From positions 1-41,935 of the forward strand of contig CAYYNB010000037.1 in assembly GCA_964472565.1 (NCBI GenBank): a DNA stretch of 41,935 nt, in the 5' to 3' direction. The position numbers and the translations under genes are program-made. The stretch comes from DATAMF01 sp964472565. Lineage in GTDB: Bacteria; Chloroflexota; Anaerolineae; Aggregatilineales; Aggregatilineaceae. This document shows, piece after piece, positions 33,632-41,692 of this stretch. Numbering within the stretch: position 1 is the first letter of the stretch; every line of letters starts with the position of its first letter. Under the pieces are notes generated by a model, which ran no database searches, was not told the DNA's origin, and saw nothing but the letters and a program-made list of their open reading frames with translations.

Positions 33632-35134
33632 ATGCAGCAAATGATGTATAGTTTCATCGGGCATTGGCCGCCCACCGCTTTTGTTGAAGCAGTCCGGCAG
33701 GGCGCGGCCACCTCGTTCTGCCTGTTTAACGGCCTGAATATGGAGACTCCCGCCCAACTCCGCGAACTGACGGACATTCTGCACGCGGCGGCCAGACAGG
33801 GCGGGCAGTTGCCCCCCCTGCTGGGCATCGATCAGGAAGGCGGTCAGCTTATCGCGGTAGCGGGCGGAGCAACGGAGCTCCCCGGCAACATGGCCCTGGG
33901 AGCGACTCGTTCCCCCGAACTGGCAGAACAGGCTGGGCGTGTCTTGGGGCGTGAACTTCGCGCGATGGGCATTAACATGAATTTTGCACCCTCCGTCGAT
34001 GTGAATGTCAATCCTGAAAACCCTGTGGTGGGCATCCGCTCCTTTGGCGCGGACCCGGAAATGGTCGGCCTCTTAGGTTCCGCCATGATTCGCGGCATCC
34101 AGTCCGAAGGCGTGATCGCCACCGCAAAGCACTTTCCTGGTCATGGCGACAGCCAGGGCGACTCGCATTACACTATGCCCGCCATCAACCACTCGTTAGA
34201 GCGGATTACCGCCGTCGAGCTTGCCCCTTTCCGCCAGGCGATTGAGGCCGGGGTCAAGTCGGTCATGACGGCGCACATTCTGTTTAAGGAACTGGACCAA
34301 AAATTACCCGCGACATTATCCCCGGCGGTTCTGGATGGTTATCTCCGCCAAAAGATGGGTTTTGCGGGCCTGACGATCACCGACGCGATGGATATGCACG
34401 CCGTCGCCCAATTTGGGGCCTTCGAGAGTGTGTGTCTGGCACTTCAGGCGGGTGCGGACCTCGTGCTGTTGGGGCATTTGCTCAATCAACTGGAACTCGG
34501 CCAGCAGGTGCAGCCGTTATTACGCCCCGACGCCATCGCCCGGATTCAGGCGCTGCGCCAATGGGTGTTTACCGATCAGCCCGTGCTGGATGTCGTCGGC
34601 TGCGCCGAACACCAGCGCATTGCCCAAACGATAGCGGATCGTTCGATTACCCTGGTCAAAGATAACGGTAAGCTTCCCTTGCGCCCCGGCCCTGACGATA
34701 CCATTGCCGTCATCACGCCCCAGCCCGTTAATTTGACTCCCGCCGACACATCGGCCCGCACGCGGATTGGTCTGGTGGACGCGATTCGGCGGCGGCATCC
34801 GCGCATCCTGCCGCTGGAACTCCAAACCTTAGCTACCGGCGGCGAGATTCAGGCGTTAGCCCAGGCGGCATCCCAGGCGCAGATTGTCGTTGTGGGTACA
34901 ATTGTGGCCGATCAGGATAAACGTCAGGCGGAACTGGTCCGTGCGATTCAGGCGGCGGGACAATCGGTCATTGTCGTTTCGCTCCGCACGCCGTATGATT
35001 TGAATGTTTTTCCCGACATCGATACCTATCTGTGCGCCTATGGGATTCGCGCCGCTACCACCGAAGCTATCGCCAAAGTGTTGTTTGGCGAAATTGAAGC
35101 AGTGGGGATATTGCCCTGTCCGGTCGAAACATAA
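33632..35134 (+). CDS. GH3 beta-N-acetylhexosaminidase, NagZ-like
   Basis: A 500-aa glycoside hydrolase. Residues 1-330 are the GH3 TIM barrel with LGIDQEGGQLIA (65-76), ELRAMGINMNFAPSVDVN (108-125), and KHFPGHGDSQGDSH (167-180). Asp177 and His179 form the NagZ-type general acid/base dyad. ITDAMDM has Asp251 as nucleophile. Residues 340-500 form the alpha/beta C-terminal domain of two-domain NagZ homologues. The Asp-His dyad marks the N-acetylglucosaminidase branch, which cleaves GlcNAc or GlcNAc-anhydroMurNAc linkages. No signal peptide: it acts on imported sugars. It begins six bases after the permease stop; an ATG at 33641 is an alternative start. Confidence 0.93.
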   Translation: MQQMMYSFIGHWPPTAFVEAVRQGAATSFCLFNGLNMETPAQLRELTDILHAAARQGGQLPPLLGIDQEGGQLIAVAGGATELPGNMALGATRSPELAEQAGRVLGRELRAMGINMNFAPSVDVNVNPENPVVGIRSFGADPEMVGLLGSAMIRGIQSEGVIATAKHFPGHGDSQGDSHYTMPAINHSLERITAVELAPFRQAIEAGVKSVMTAHILFKELDQKLPATLSPAVLDGYLRQKMGFAGLTITDAMDMHAVAQFGAFESVCLALQAGADLVLLGHLLNQLELGQQVQPLLRPDAIARIQALRQWVFTDQPVLDVVGCAEHQRIAQTIADRSITLVKDNGKLPLRPGPDDTIAVITPQPVNLTPADTSARTRIGLVDAIRRRHPRILPLELQTLATGGEIQALAQAASQAQIVVVGTIVADQDKRQAELVRAIQAAGQSVIVVSLRTPYDLNVFPDIDTYLCAYGIRAATTEAIAKVLFGEIEAVGILPCPVET

Positions 35135-35199
35135 CCTCCTTCCCGCCAAGATATGGTATTGTAGGGGTATGTCCCATCAAAGAAATCAGGTAGGATTTT

Positions 35200-36243
35200 A
35201 TGGTTACACAACTCGAACGCGAAATCGCTGAACAACCCGCAGTTTTACGCCGCATGTTGGAAGAAAACCGGGAGGTGATCGCACAAATCGCCACCAGGAT
35301 CAAAGAAGTAAATCCACGTTTTGCGGTGGTCGTGGCGCGCGGTTCATCCGACAATGCCGCCCGTTATGCCCAGTACATCCTGGGAGCGATTTCGAAACTG
35401 TATGTGGGTCTGGCGACCCCATCGCTGACCACACTCTATGATACCACCCCGTCCTTCGATCATGCGCTGGTGATCGGCATCTCGCAATCCGGCCAGTCCC
35501 TGGAACCGACCCGCGTGCTGGAACAGGCCCACACTTGCGGTGCGGCGCTTACCCTTTCGATCACGAATGATCCCGACTCGCCGCTGGCCCAGGTTGCCGA
35601 CTATCATATTCCGCTGCTGGCCGGTCCCGAAAAAAGTCTGGCTGCTACCAAAACCTACACCGCGCAGCTTATGGCCGTAGCGATGTTAGCCGGGCAGTTG
35701 GGCGAGCCTGCCGGCTGGGAAAACACGCTCGCGCAAGTTCCCAAATGGGCATCCCAAACCCTGCAAACAAACGAGTCCACCCGGCGCGCCGCTAGCCGCT
35801 ACACCTTTATGGGCCACTGTATCACCCTGGCACGTGGCATTAACTACTGCACCGGCTATGAAATCGCCCTCAAGCTCAAAGAACTGACTTATGTGGTTGC
35901 CGAAGCCTACAGTTCCGCCGATTTCCATCACGGCCCCAAAGCGATTGTCGAGCGCGGTTTCCCCTTAGTCGCCGTTGCCCCTGAAGGTAAAGCCCTGGAA
36001 TCCATCCGCGAATCGATTGCCACCCTGAGCAAGAGCGGCGGCGATTTTGCCGTGATCTCCAATGTGCCTGATATGCTGGACCAGGCCCAGTTAGCGCTGC
36101 CCTTCCCAGCAGATGTTCCGGAATGGGTATCGCCCATCATCGCCGTGCTTCCCGGCCAACTGCTCGCGCTTGGCTTATCCGAATCCCGCCGTATTAATGT
36201 CGATTCGCCGCGCGGACTGCATAAAGTGACCTATACGGAATAA
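35200..36243 (+). CDS. Double-SIS-domain sugar isomerase/deaminase (GlmS C-terminal/NagB-II/AgaS-like)
   Basis: A 347-aa cytoplasmic enzyme with two SIS domains and no N-terminal glutaminase domain. Motifs matching the isomerase half of GlmS are VVARGSSDNAARYAQYILG (first SIS), IGISQSGQSLEPTR, GPEKSLAATKTYTAQLMA, and EAYSSADFHHGPKAIVE in the second SIS. GlmS-like proteins without the glutaminase domain typically deaminate glucosamine-6-phosphate to fructose-6-phosphate (NagB-II, GlmD) or act on other amino-sugar phosphates (AgaS, FrlB). Given the GH3, ROK kinase and PIG-L deacetylase beside it, glucosamine-6-phosphate deaminase is the best guess. Start ATG follows GTAGGA closely. Confidence 0.9.
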   Translation: MVTQLEREIAEQPAVLRRMLEENREVIAQIATRIKEVNPRFAVVVARGSSDNAARYAQYILGAISKLYVGLATPSLTTLYDTTPSFDHALVIGISQSGQSLEPTRVLEQAHTCGAALTLSITNDPDSPLAQVADYHIPLLAGPEKSLAATKTYTAQLMAVAMLAGQLGEPAGWENTLAQVPKWASQTLQTNESTRRAASRYTFMGHCITLARGINYCTGYEIALKLKELTYVVAEAYSSADFHHGPKAIVERGFPLVAVAPEGKALESIRESIATLSKSGGDFAVISNVPDMLDQAQLALPFPADVPEWVSPIIAVLPGQLLALGLSESRRINVDSPRGLHKVTYTE

Positions 36244-36248
36244 GGGCC

Positions 36249-37427
36249 ATGTTACGTTCGACCACGGACAAAGCCACCCATAGCCATCTTCGGCAGCATA
36301 ACCAACAGCTTCTGCTGCGTGCGATCTATAGTGGCGTGGCCGATAACCGGGCCGCTCTCGCCCAGGAAACGGGTTTAGCCAAGCCAACCGTCTCCGAACT
36401 TATCGGAGAACTGCTTGACATGGGTCTGCTGCTCGAAGAAGGACGCGGCCAGTCCACCGAAGAAGGTGGCAAACGTCCGCGCCTGCTCAAATTCGTCCCC
36501 GCCGCGCGCCATGTGATCGGCATCGCTCTGGACGATGAATCCGCCTATGGCATGCTTACCAACATGGACGGGCAGATCGTGGCGCAGCACGTGGTCGATC
36601 TGATCGGCGTCAGCGGCGAGCGTGTGATCGACAGCCTGATGGAAGTGATCAACGGCCTGATCGCCCAGCTTGACGCGCCGCTGCTATGTATTGGCATCGG
36701 CATTTCAGGTGTCGTGGACGCCGATCAGGGGGTGGTTCGTTATGCCCCGCACCTGGGCTGGCGCAATATCCATCTGGTCGAAATTCTGAACGACGAATAC
36801 AACGTCCCGATCTACATCGCCAACAGTACCGAACTGGCGGCGATGGCCCAGTTTGTGTACGGGCCGCGCAACGGGATGCAAAGCTTGGCGATGGTGCTGG
36901 TCGGGTCCGGCATCGGCGTGGGCCTCGTCATCAATGGTGCGATCTATCATGGCGGCGGCGAGATCGGGCATCTGTGCCTCTCCGCCCCCGCGCCCACCAG
37001 CCCCTTATCCCCGCGCCTGGAAGAACTGCTCGGCTGGTCGGCGGTCAAACAGCGCGCTTATGCCCTGCAAAAATTGCACCAGGGCAGCCTGCTGCCTCCC
37101 GAAGGCGAACGCGTCACCTATCTGCACATTCATCAGGCCGCCGCCAACCAGGATGAAGCGGCGCTGGCTTTGATCCGGGAACTGGGCGGCTACCTCGCCC
37201 ACGTTTTCGCCTGGATTATTGGCCTGCTGCGCCCCGATCATGTCGCCTTAGCCGGGCATATCACCAATCTGGGAGACAGCGTGCTGGATCAGACTCTCGC
37301 GCGGCTGGAAGAGTTGATTTTGCCCGATCTGATGCAAAATGTATCCTTTTCACTCGCCCCCGGATCGAATCTCGTCGCGTTGGGCGCGGTGGCGCAGGCG
37401 TTGCAGCTTGAACTGGGGTTGGTGTAA
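36249..37427 (+). CDS. ROK-family transcriptional regulator without kinase residues
   Basis: A 392-aa regulator. The N-terminal winged HTH (about 17-62; RAALAQETGLAKPTVSELIG) is followed by a ROK sugar-binding domain (88-392) with IGIGISGVVDADQG and LVGSGIGVGLVINGAIYHGG. The catalytic Asp of ROK kinases is lost: the ND motif reads IANSTELAAMAQ, Ser193 replacing Asp. GEIGH (237-241) is kept, but the Cys cluster that binds zinc is absent. It is thus a sensor that binds sugar without phosphorylating it. It lies five bases after the SIS gene and shares one base with the next gene (TAATG). It probably controls the promoter and inverted repeat at 29183-29244. Confidence 0.92.
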   Translation: MLRSTTDKATHSHLRQHNQQLLLRAIYSGVADNRAALAQETGLAKPTVSELIGELLDMGLLLEEGRGQSTEEGGKRPRLLKFVPAARHVIGIALDDESAYGMLTNMDGQIVAQHVVDLIGVSGERVIDSLMEVINGLIAQLDAPLLCIGIGISGVVDADQGVVRYAPHLGWRNIHLVEILNDEYNVPIYIANSTELAAMAQFVYGPRNGMQSLAMVLVGSGIGVGLVINGAIYHGGGEIGHLCLSAPAPTSPLSPRLEELLGWSAVKQRAYALQKLHQGSLLPPEGERVTYLHIHQAAANQDEAALALIRELGGYLAHVFAWIIGLLRPDHVALAGHITNLGDSVLDQTLARLEELILPDLMQNVSFSLAPGSNLVALGAVAQALQLELGLV

Positions 37428-38245
37428 TGCGACAGTTAGGGATCATTACCAATAACCAACATGCCGTTTTCCAGCGTAATGTCCTGGCTGGAGCCTGCGC
37501 AGCGGCGGCGCAGCGCGGTTACGAAGTCGTCATCGACTCCTACGCCGAAGAACCGGCCCACCCACAGCCGATCACGCTCGATTACCGCAACATGGCCGGG
37601 GTGTTAGTTATCGCAAATGCCGCGCCCGTCGAACTGCTCCGCGTAATATTAGCCGCGGGCAAGCCTATCTCGCTTGTTAGCCATCAGGTGCCCGACCTGC
37701 CCATTCCGGCAGTTTTTGCCGACAATACGGAAGGCATCGTGACCCTGGTTAAGCATGTAGTCGAAAACTGCCATCGGCAAAAACTGGTTTATATCAGTGG
37801 TATCGATGGTCAGCGCGACAGCATGGAGCGTGAAGCCGCGTTTCGCCAGCAGATGATGCGCTACAATTTGCCTGCGTCGCACGTCATCCGTGGTGATTTT
37901 TCCCCTGCGATAGCCGCCCGCGCCCTTGATCAAATCATCCAGCAGGGCGTCAACTTTGATGCCGTGATCGCCGCCGACTATTTGATGGGCGAAGCGGCAG
38001 TCCACACGCTGCGCCGCGCGGGTGTTGCCGTCCCTCAGCAGGTATCGGTGGTGGGTTTTGGTGACGCGCCAGAAGCTGAACTTTCCGGCTTAACCACCGT
38101 TGCCGCCGATGTGGTCGAGCAGGGCAAACGCGCCTGTCGCCAGCTTATCAGCCAGATTGAAGGCTTGCGCATTACCGGTGTTACCATTCTCAGTGTCCGC
38201 CTCATCGTGCGCGAAACCTGCGGCTGTGTATTGCAATCTATTTGA
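37427..38245 (+). CDS. LacI-type sugar-sensor domain protein without HTH
   Basis: A 272-aa protein consisting only of the periplasmic-binding-like effector domain of LacI regulators. RQLGIITNNQHAVFQRNVLA starts directly on the first strand, followed by MAGVLVIANAAPVELLR, FADNTEGIVTLVKHVVE, FDAVIAADYLMGEAAVHTLR, and VSVVGFGDAPEAELSGLTTV. The ending IVRETCGC is a block I know from LacI-like sensors fused to other output modules. No signal peptide and no DNA-binding domain, and upstream sequence codes for the ROK regulator, so this is not a truncation of an N-terminal HTH. Start overlaps the ROK stop by one base, implying coupled synthesis. It may be a co-sensor binding the ROK regulator or a sugar-binding modulator; unproven. 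Confidence 0.85.
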   Translation: MRQLGIITNNQHAVFQRNVLAGACAAAAQRGYEVVIDSYAEEPAHPQPITLDYRNMAGVLVIANAAPVELLRVILAAGKPISLVSHQVPDLPIPAVFADNTEGIVTLVKHVVENCHRQKLVYISGIDGQRDSMEREAAFRQQMMRYNLPASHVIRGDFSPAIAARALDQIIQQGVNFDAVIAADYLMGEAAVHTLRRAGVAVPQQVSVVGFGDAPEAELSGLTTVAADVVEQGKRACRQLISQIEGLRITGVTILSVRLIVRETCGCVLQSI

Positions 38246-38263
38246 AAGAAGGAATGTCGTTCT

Positions 38264-39640
38264 ATGTTAAAATTGGTGCAGCCTCAATTTGTGCCGCCTC
38301 TTGATCCCGATTTCCGCCCTGCGGCGTTAGCCAATCGTGCCTTCCGAAAAGAAGCATCTCAAATACTGGTTATCGGCCTGGAGCGTATGCAGGGCGAACT
38401 GTCCCGCTACGAAACCACCGTGTTTCCCGAAGGCCATCCCCGCGCCGCCGAAAACCTGATGTATGTTGAGCGGCTGGTCAAATTCCTGCTCTGGCAGCGC
38501 GGCGGCTGGAAAGTTTATATCGGTGGCCCGCGCAGCATCGGCGAATACATTCAGGCCTGCTACGCGCCCAACGGTGAGCGCAAATTCGACTTCCACTTTA
38601 TGGGCGAAGAAGTCTATGAACATACCTTTGAGGTGGTCATCTGTGCGCCCCAGGATGTCCCCTCCGCGAATGAAACGGCCAAAGCGCTGGGCCGTCACCT
38701 CGACGGCTGCCGCATCGGGTTTGATCTCGGTGCCTCAGATCGCAAAGTATCCGCCGTGATCGATGGCGAGCCGGTTTACAGCGAAGAAGTCGTCTGGGAA
38801 CCCCGCAAGCAAACCGATCCCGACTATCACTATCGCGAAGTGATGGCCGCGCTCAAGTCAGCAGCAGCACATATGCCCCGCGTGGATGCTATCGGCGGCA
38901 GTTCTGCCGGAATTTACGTCAACAACCGCGCGATGGTCGCCTCCCTCTTCCGAGGTATCCCGAAAGAGCGTTTCGGCGCGATCAAAGACCTGTTCACGCG
39001 CATCCAGCACGAAATGGGTGTGCCGCTCGAAATCATCAATGATGGCGATGTGACCGCGCTGGCGGGGGCTATGTCTCTCGAAGACAACGGCGTGCTGGGG
39101 ATCGCCCTGGGGTCCAGCGAAGCTGCCGGTTACGTCAATCTGGATGGTAACATCCTCGGCTGGCTGAGCGAATTAGCCTTTGCCCCCGTCGATTACCAGC
39201 CCAACGCGCCCATTGATGAATGGTCCGGCGACAAAGGCTGTGGTTCCCAATATTTCTCCCAGCAGTGCGTTTTCCGTCTGGCCCCCAAAGCTGGGATCGA
39301 AATCCCAGGTGGAATTACTGACGCCGAAAAACTGAAATTCGTCCAGGAAAAACTGGAAGCCGGACACGCCGGAGCCACCCAGATCTGGCAGAGTATGGGC
39401 TATTATATGGGCTATGCACTGGCGCATTATGCCGACTTCTACGATCTGAAGCACGTGCTCATCCTCGGACGCTGCACATCAGGCCGGGGCGGGCAGTTGA
39501 TTCTGGATGGGGCGAATGAAGTGCTGCGGGCGGAATTCCCCGAACTGGCGGCGCGCGTCAATATCCAGTTGCCGGATGAAAAAAGCCGCCGCGTCGGGCA
39601 GTCCATTGCAGCCGCCAGCCTTCCCAAAATTGAGCGGTAA
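38264..39640 (+). CDS. ROK-family sugar kinase with a 150-residue N-terminal extension
   Basis: A 458-aa protein. Residues 150-458 are a ROK fold: phosphate-1 motif IGFDLGASDRKVSAV (151-165), presumed catalytic Asp260 in IINDGDVTALAGA, and phosphate-2 region GIALGSSEAAGYVN (279-292). Asp260 is retained, unlike in the neighbouring regulator, so kinase activity is likely. The usual GEIGH and CxCGxxGC zinc motifs are not visible (LSELAFAPVDYQPN instead). Residues 1-150 form an extension unknown to me, with FPEGHPRAAENLMYVERLVK and GWKVYIGGPRSIGEYI. It probably phosphorylates glucosamine or GlcNAc in this pathway. AAGGA lies 11 bases before the ATG. Confidence 0.82.
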   Translation: MLKLVQPQFVPPLDPDFRPAALANRAFRKEASQILVIGLERMQGELSRYETTVFPEGHPRAAENLMYVERLVKFLLWQRGGWKVYIGGPRSIGEYIQACYAPNGERKFDFHFMGEEVYEHTFEVVICAPQDVPSANETAKALGRHLDGCRIGFDLGASDRKVSAVIDGEPVYSEEVVWEPRKQTDPDYHYREVMAALKSAAAHMPRVDAIGGSSAGIYVNNRAMVASLFRGIPKERFGAIKDLFTRIQHEMGVPLEIINDGDVTALAGAMSLEDNGVLGIALGSSEAAGYVNLDGNILGWLSELAFAPVDYQPNAPIDEWSGDKGCGSQYFSQQCVFRLAPKAGIEIPGGITDAEKLKFVQEKLEAGHAGATQIWQSMGYYMGYALAHYADFYDLKHVLILGRCTSGRGGQLILDGANEVLRAEFPELAARVNIQLPDEKSRRVGQSIAAASLPKIER

Positions 39641-39667
39641 TCGGGTAATTGGTAGGAGAAGCGAAAA

Positions 39668-40516
39668 ATGAAATTCAATTTAAGCACAGCCGATGTTTTT
39701 GTCCCTGACGGCCTCGCCATCGAACCGGCGCTGGTCCGCACCACCCATCTTTGTGTGAGCGCCCACCAGGACGACATCGAAATCATGGCCGCCGAGCCAA
39801 TTATCAAATGTTTCCAGCAGCCCGATAAATGGTTTACGGGCGTGGTGGTGACGGACGGGCGCGGTTCGCCCCGTGATGATCTGTACGCCCATTACACCGA
39901 CGATGAAATGCGCAGCGTTCGCTTCAAAGAGCAGCGTAAAGCCGCCTATGTTGGTGAATACGCCGCTCAGATCATCCTCGATTATCCGAGTAAAGCGGTG
40001 AAAGACGCCGCAAATAAACAGGTTATCGAAGATTTGGTCCGTATTCTTCAGGCCGCGAAGCCGGAAGTCGTCTATACCCACAATCTGGCCGATAAGCACG
40101 ATACACATGTGGGTGTAGCCGTCAAAGTCGTCGCCGCAATCCGCAGCCTGCCCGCCAGCGAACGCCCCCAGCAGCTTTTTGGCTGCGAAGTGTGGCGCGC
40201 ACTGGACTGGATGATGGACGATGACAAAGTACCCTTCGATTGCACCTTGCACGAAAATCTACAGGCGTCTTTAGTCGGTGTTTTTGACTCGCAAATTGCG
40301 GGCGGCAAGCGCTACGACCTGGCGACTATGGGTCGCCGGAAAGCCAACGCGACCTATTTCGCCTCGCACGGCGTGGATACCACCGAATTACTGAACTTCG
40401 GTATGGACCTCTCGCCCTTGATTCACGATCCCAGCCTCGATGTCATCGCCTATGTTCAGTCCTACATCCAGCGTTTCGCGGATGATGTCGCCGCCCGCAT
40501 CAACAAAATGCGCTAG
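39668..40516 (+). CDS. PIG-L family (LmbE-like) amino-sugar deacetylase
   Basis: A 282-aa zinc-dependent deacetylase. The family motif is SAHQDDIE, with His33, Asp35 and Asp36 (His and Asp36 bind zinc and Asp35 is the base), and the third ligand lies in KHDTHVGV (His147, with His144). PIG-L enzymes remove the acetyl group from GlcNAc in GPI precursors, mycothiol or bacillithiol precursors, and from GlcNAc2 in archaeal chitin breakdown. In this operon with NagZ-like, SIS and ROK kinase genes, catabolic deacetylation of GlcNAc or an oligomer is the likely role. GGAG lies 10 bases before the ATG. It is the last gene; a strong terminator follows. Confidence 0.9.
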   Translation: MKFNLSTADVFVPDGLAIEPALVRTTHLCVSAHQDDIEIMAAEPIIKCFQQPDKWFTGVVVTDGRGSPRDDLYAHYTDDEMRSVRFKEQRKAAYVGEYAAQIILDYPSKAVKDAANKQVIEDLVRILQAAKPEVVYTHNLADKHDTHVGVAVKVVAAIRSLPASERPQQLFGCEVWRALDWMMDDDKVPFDCTLHENLQASLVGVFDSQIAGGKRYDLATMGRRKANATYFASHGVDTTELLNFGMDLSPLIHDPSLDVIAYVQSYIQRFADDVAARINKMR

Positions 40517-40540
40517 GCATTTGATAGTCCGATAGTCCGA

Positions 40541-40729
40541 TCAGGCGAACCCATATGAGTTCGCCTTTTTATTTCCGCCTCCCATACCGAGTCTCTCATA
40601 CGCAGGTCGCGCCGCAAGCGTTGTAATCGGGGTATTGAGGATCGCGCCCGCCGTATCCATGTCATACTGCCAGGAAATGACTGTGCCATCGTATTCGATC
40701 ACCTGCGTTCGATTACCTGCTGCATCTAC
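40541..40729 (-). pseudogene. Rhs/YD-repeat protein fragment
   Basis: On the minus strand, directly past the stop of the 40726-41421 gene and in another frame, 62 codons read VDAAGNRTQVIEYDGT and continue ISWQYDMD, ending at a TGA at 40541. DAAGNRT followed by DGT and W-YD is the YD-repeat pattern of Rhs proteins. The stretch is preceded in frame by TGA and has no start codon, so it is a remnant. Its 3' end overlaps the terminator of the PIG-L gene. Identification rests on about 25 residues. Confidence 0.55.
40543..40570 (+). terminator. Rho-independent terminator of the amino-sugar operon
   Basis: AGGCGAAC (40543-40550) pairs with GTTCGCCT (40559-40566), loop CCATATGA, followed by TTTT (40567-40570). 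It lies 27 bases after the PIG-L stop. Confidence 0.88.
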
Positions 40730-41421
40730 TCATCAGGTTTAGAGTACCAATTTCGAATGGTTGATAACCAGTTCTCCAAATCGTAATTTCTAGTTACCTC
40801 TAGGGGCGAGACTTTGCAGCCAAAAGTCAATTGATAGCCCACTGGCAAAGTTTTCCAGTAGGTGGGCTCCCATGGAGTCAATTCCTCCCATTTTTCCGAT
40901 CCCTCAATGAAAACATCTTGCCACTTCTCTGCAAAATCAAAATACTGCTCAACAAGCGCTTTATTACTGGAGTAAATCTCAGCCCCGTTTTTCGATGTTT
41001 CCATATCGTATGTATAACCGACAATTAAGTAGTGTTCCCACCTGGGTTTAAAGAATTCCTCCCATTTTGAGCCACCTTGGGCAGTTAGACCGTAAGCAAT
41101 GGGTTTTTCTGCCCGTAAACCGGCAGCAACCTCCGTAAGTGTGGGTTTAAACTCACTGCCGACTTCTCTAAGAGGGATGCGTTTACCAGTAATTGGATCC
41201 TTGATTATGTTCTTGGATGATAAAAAATTGGACATGCGCTGGGCAAAGATGTAATCGGCATCAAAGAGATAAAACATCACCTTTAGAAGAGCATCATAGG
41301 GTAGCCCATGCCCCTCCTCATTAATGGTCATTTCAAGTGAACTGGACATTAATATATCCAAGCCAAGCGGATGATCTACTACACTGTTAAGGAACCAATT
41401 CACAGATTTGTCGTCCTTCAT
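40726..41421 (-). CDS. Unrecognised protein, possible Rhs-associated toxin or immunity gene
   Basis: About 231 aa from the ATG at 41419-41421 (MKDDKSVNWFLNSVVDHPLG). The frame is open to an ATG at 41583, but those 54 extra codons run through the foldback repeat and give an Arg/Lys-rich, low-quality sequence. I do not recognise the family. The protein is rich in Trp, Tyr and acidic residues (GGSKWEEFFKPRWEHYLIVG; WEELTPWEPTYWKTLPVGY), and has no signal peptide or membrane helix. Its DNA is visibly richer in A+T than the operon beside it. An Rhs/YD-repeat remnant follows it, the arrangement seen where immunity genes or displaced toxin tips lie between Rhs fragments. Function is a guess from context only. 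Confidence 0.55.
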   Translation of the reverse strand: MKDDKSVNWFLNSVVDHPLGLDILMSSSLEMTINEEGHGLPYDALLKVMFYLFDADYIFAQRMSNFLSSKNIIKDPITGKRIPLREVGSEFKPTLTEVAAGLRAEKPIAYGLTAQGGSKWEEFFKPRWEHYLIVGYTYDMETSKNGAEIYSSNKALVEQYFDFAEKWQDVFIEGSEKWEELTPWEPTYWKTLPVGYQLTFGCKVSPLEVTRNYDLENWLSTIRNWYSKPDE

Positions 41422-41544
41422 CCTTTTCGTCAATCTCCATATGGATCTGTTCCACAACGTGTAAATATTCGAACTGATCTTGCCCCGCTTCAACGGACAG
41501 AATTTATTTCGTAAGAGCGGCTGGCTTCCCGCGCCCGCTTTTCT

Positions 41545-41692
41545 CCTCTTTCTCCACGCGAGTGATACCGTTGGCGAACTCAATTAAAGGATATTTCGTA
41601 GGGTCATTTTGCAGAGTCACTGAGGGAAAATTCGCAAAATCTCCCCGACCAAAACAGGTTCGCCAACGGTATCGCGAGTGGGGAAAGGGGCC
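41545..41692. repeat. Foldback (inverted) repeat, REP- or MITE-like
   Basis: GATACCGTTGGCGAAC (41564-41579) and its exact complement GTTCGCCAACGGTATC (41658-41673) form 16-bp arms. The similarity extends outward imperfectly into CTCGCG/ACGCGAGT and pyrimidine-rich TTTCTCC/TTTCCCC. A nested pair ATTTTGC (41606-41612) and GCAAAAT (41634-41640) lies inside. The outer sequence GGGGAAAGGGGCCGGGGG is of a kind often dispersed in Chloroflexota intergenic regions. It has no coding capacity for a transposase. Confidence 0.75.

Noticed and set aside
40523..40538. Tandem 8-mer GATAGTCC twice after the PIG-L stop
   Set aside because: Only two copies; too short to call a functional repeat or attachment site.
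41422..41583. Longer start for the unrecognised right-end gene
   Set aside because: The extension is encoded by the foldback repeat and is Arg/Lys-rich without similarity to the body of the protein.
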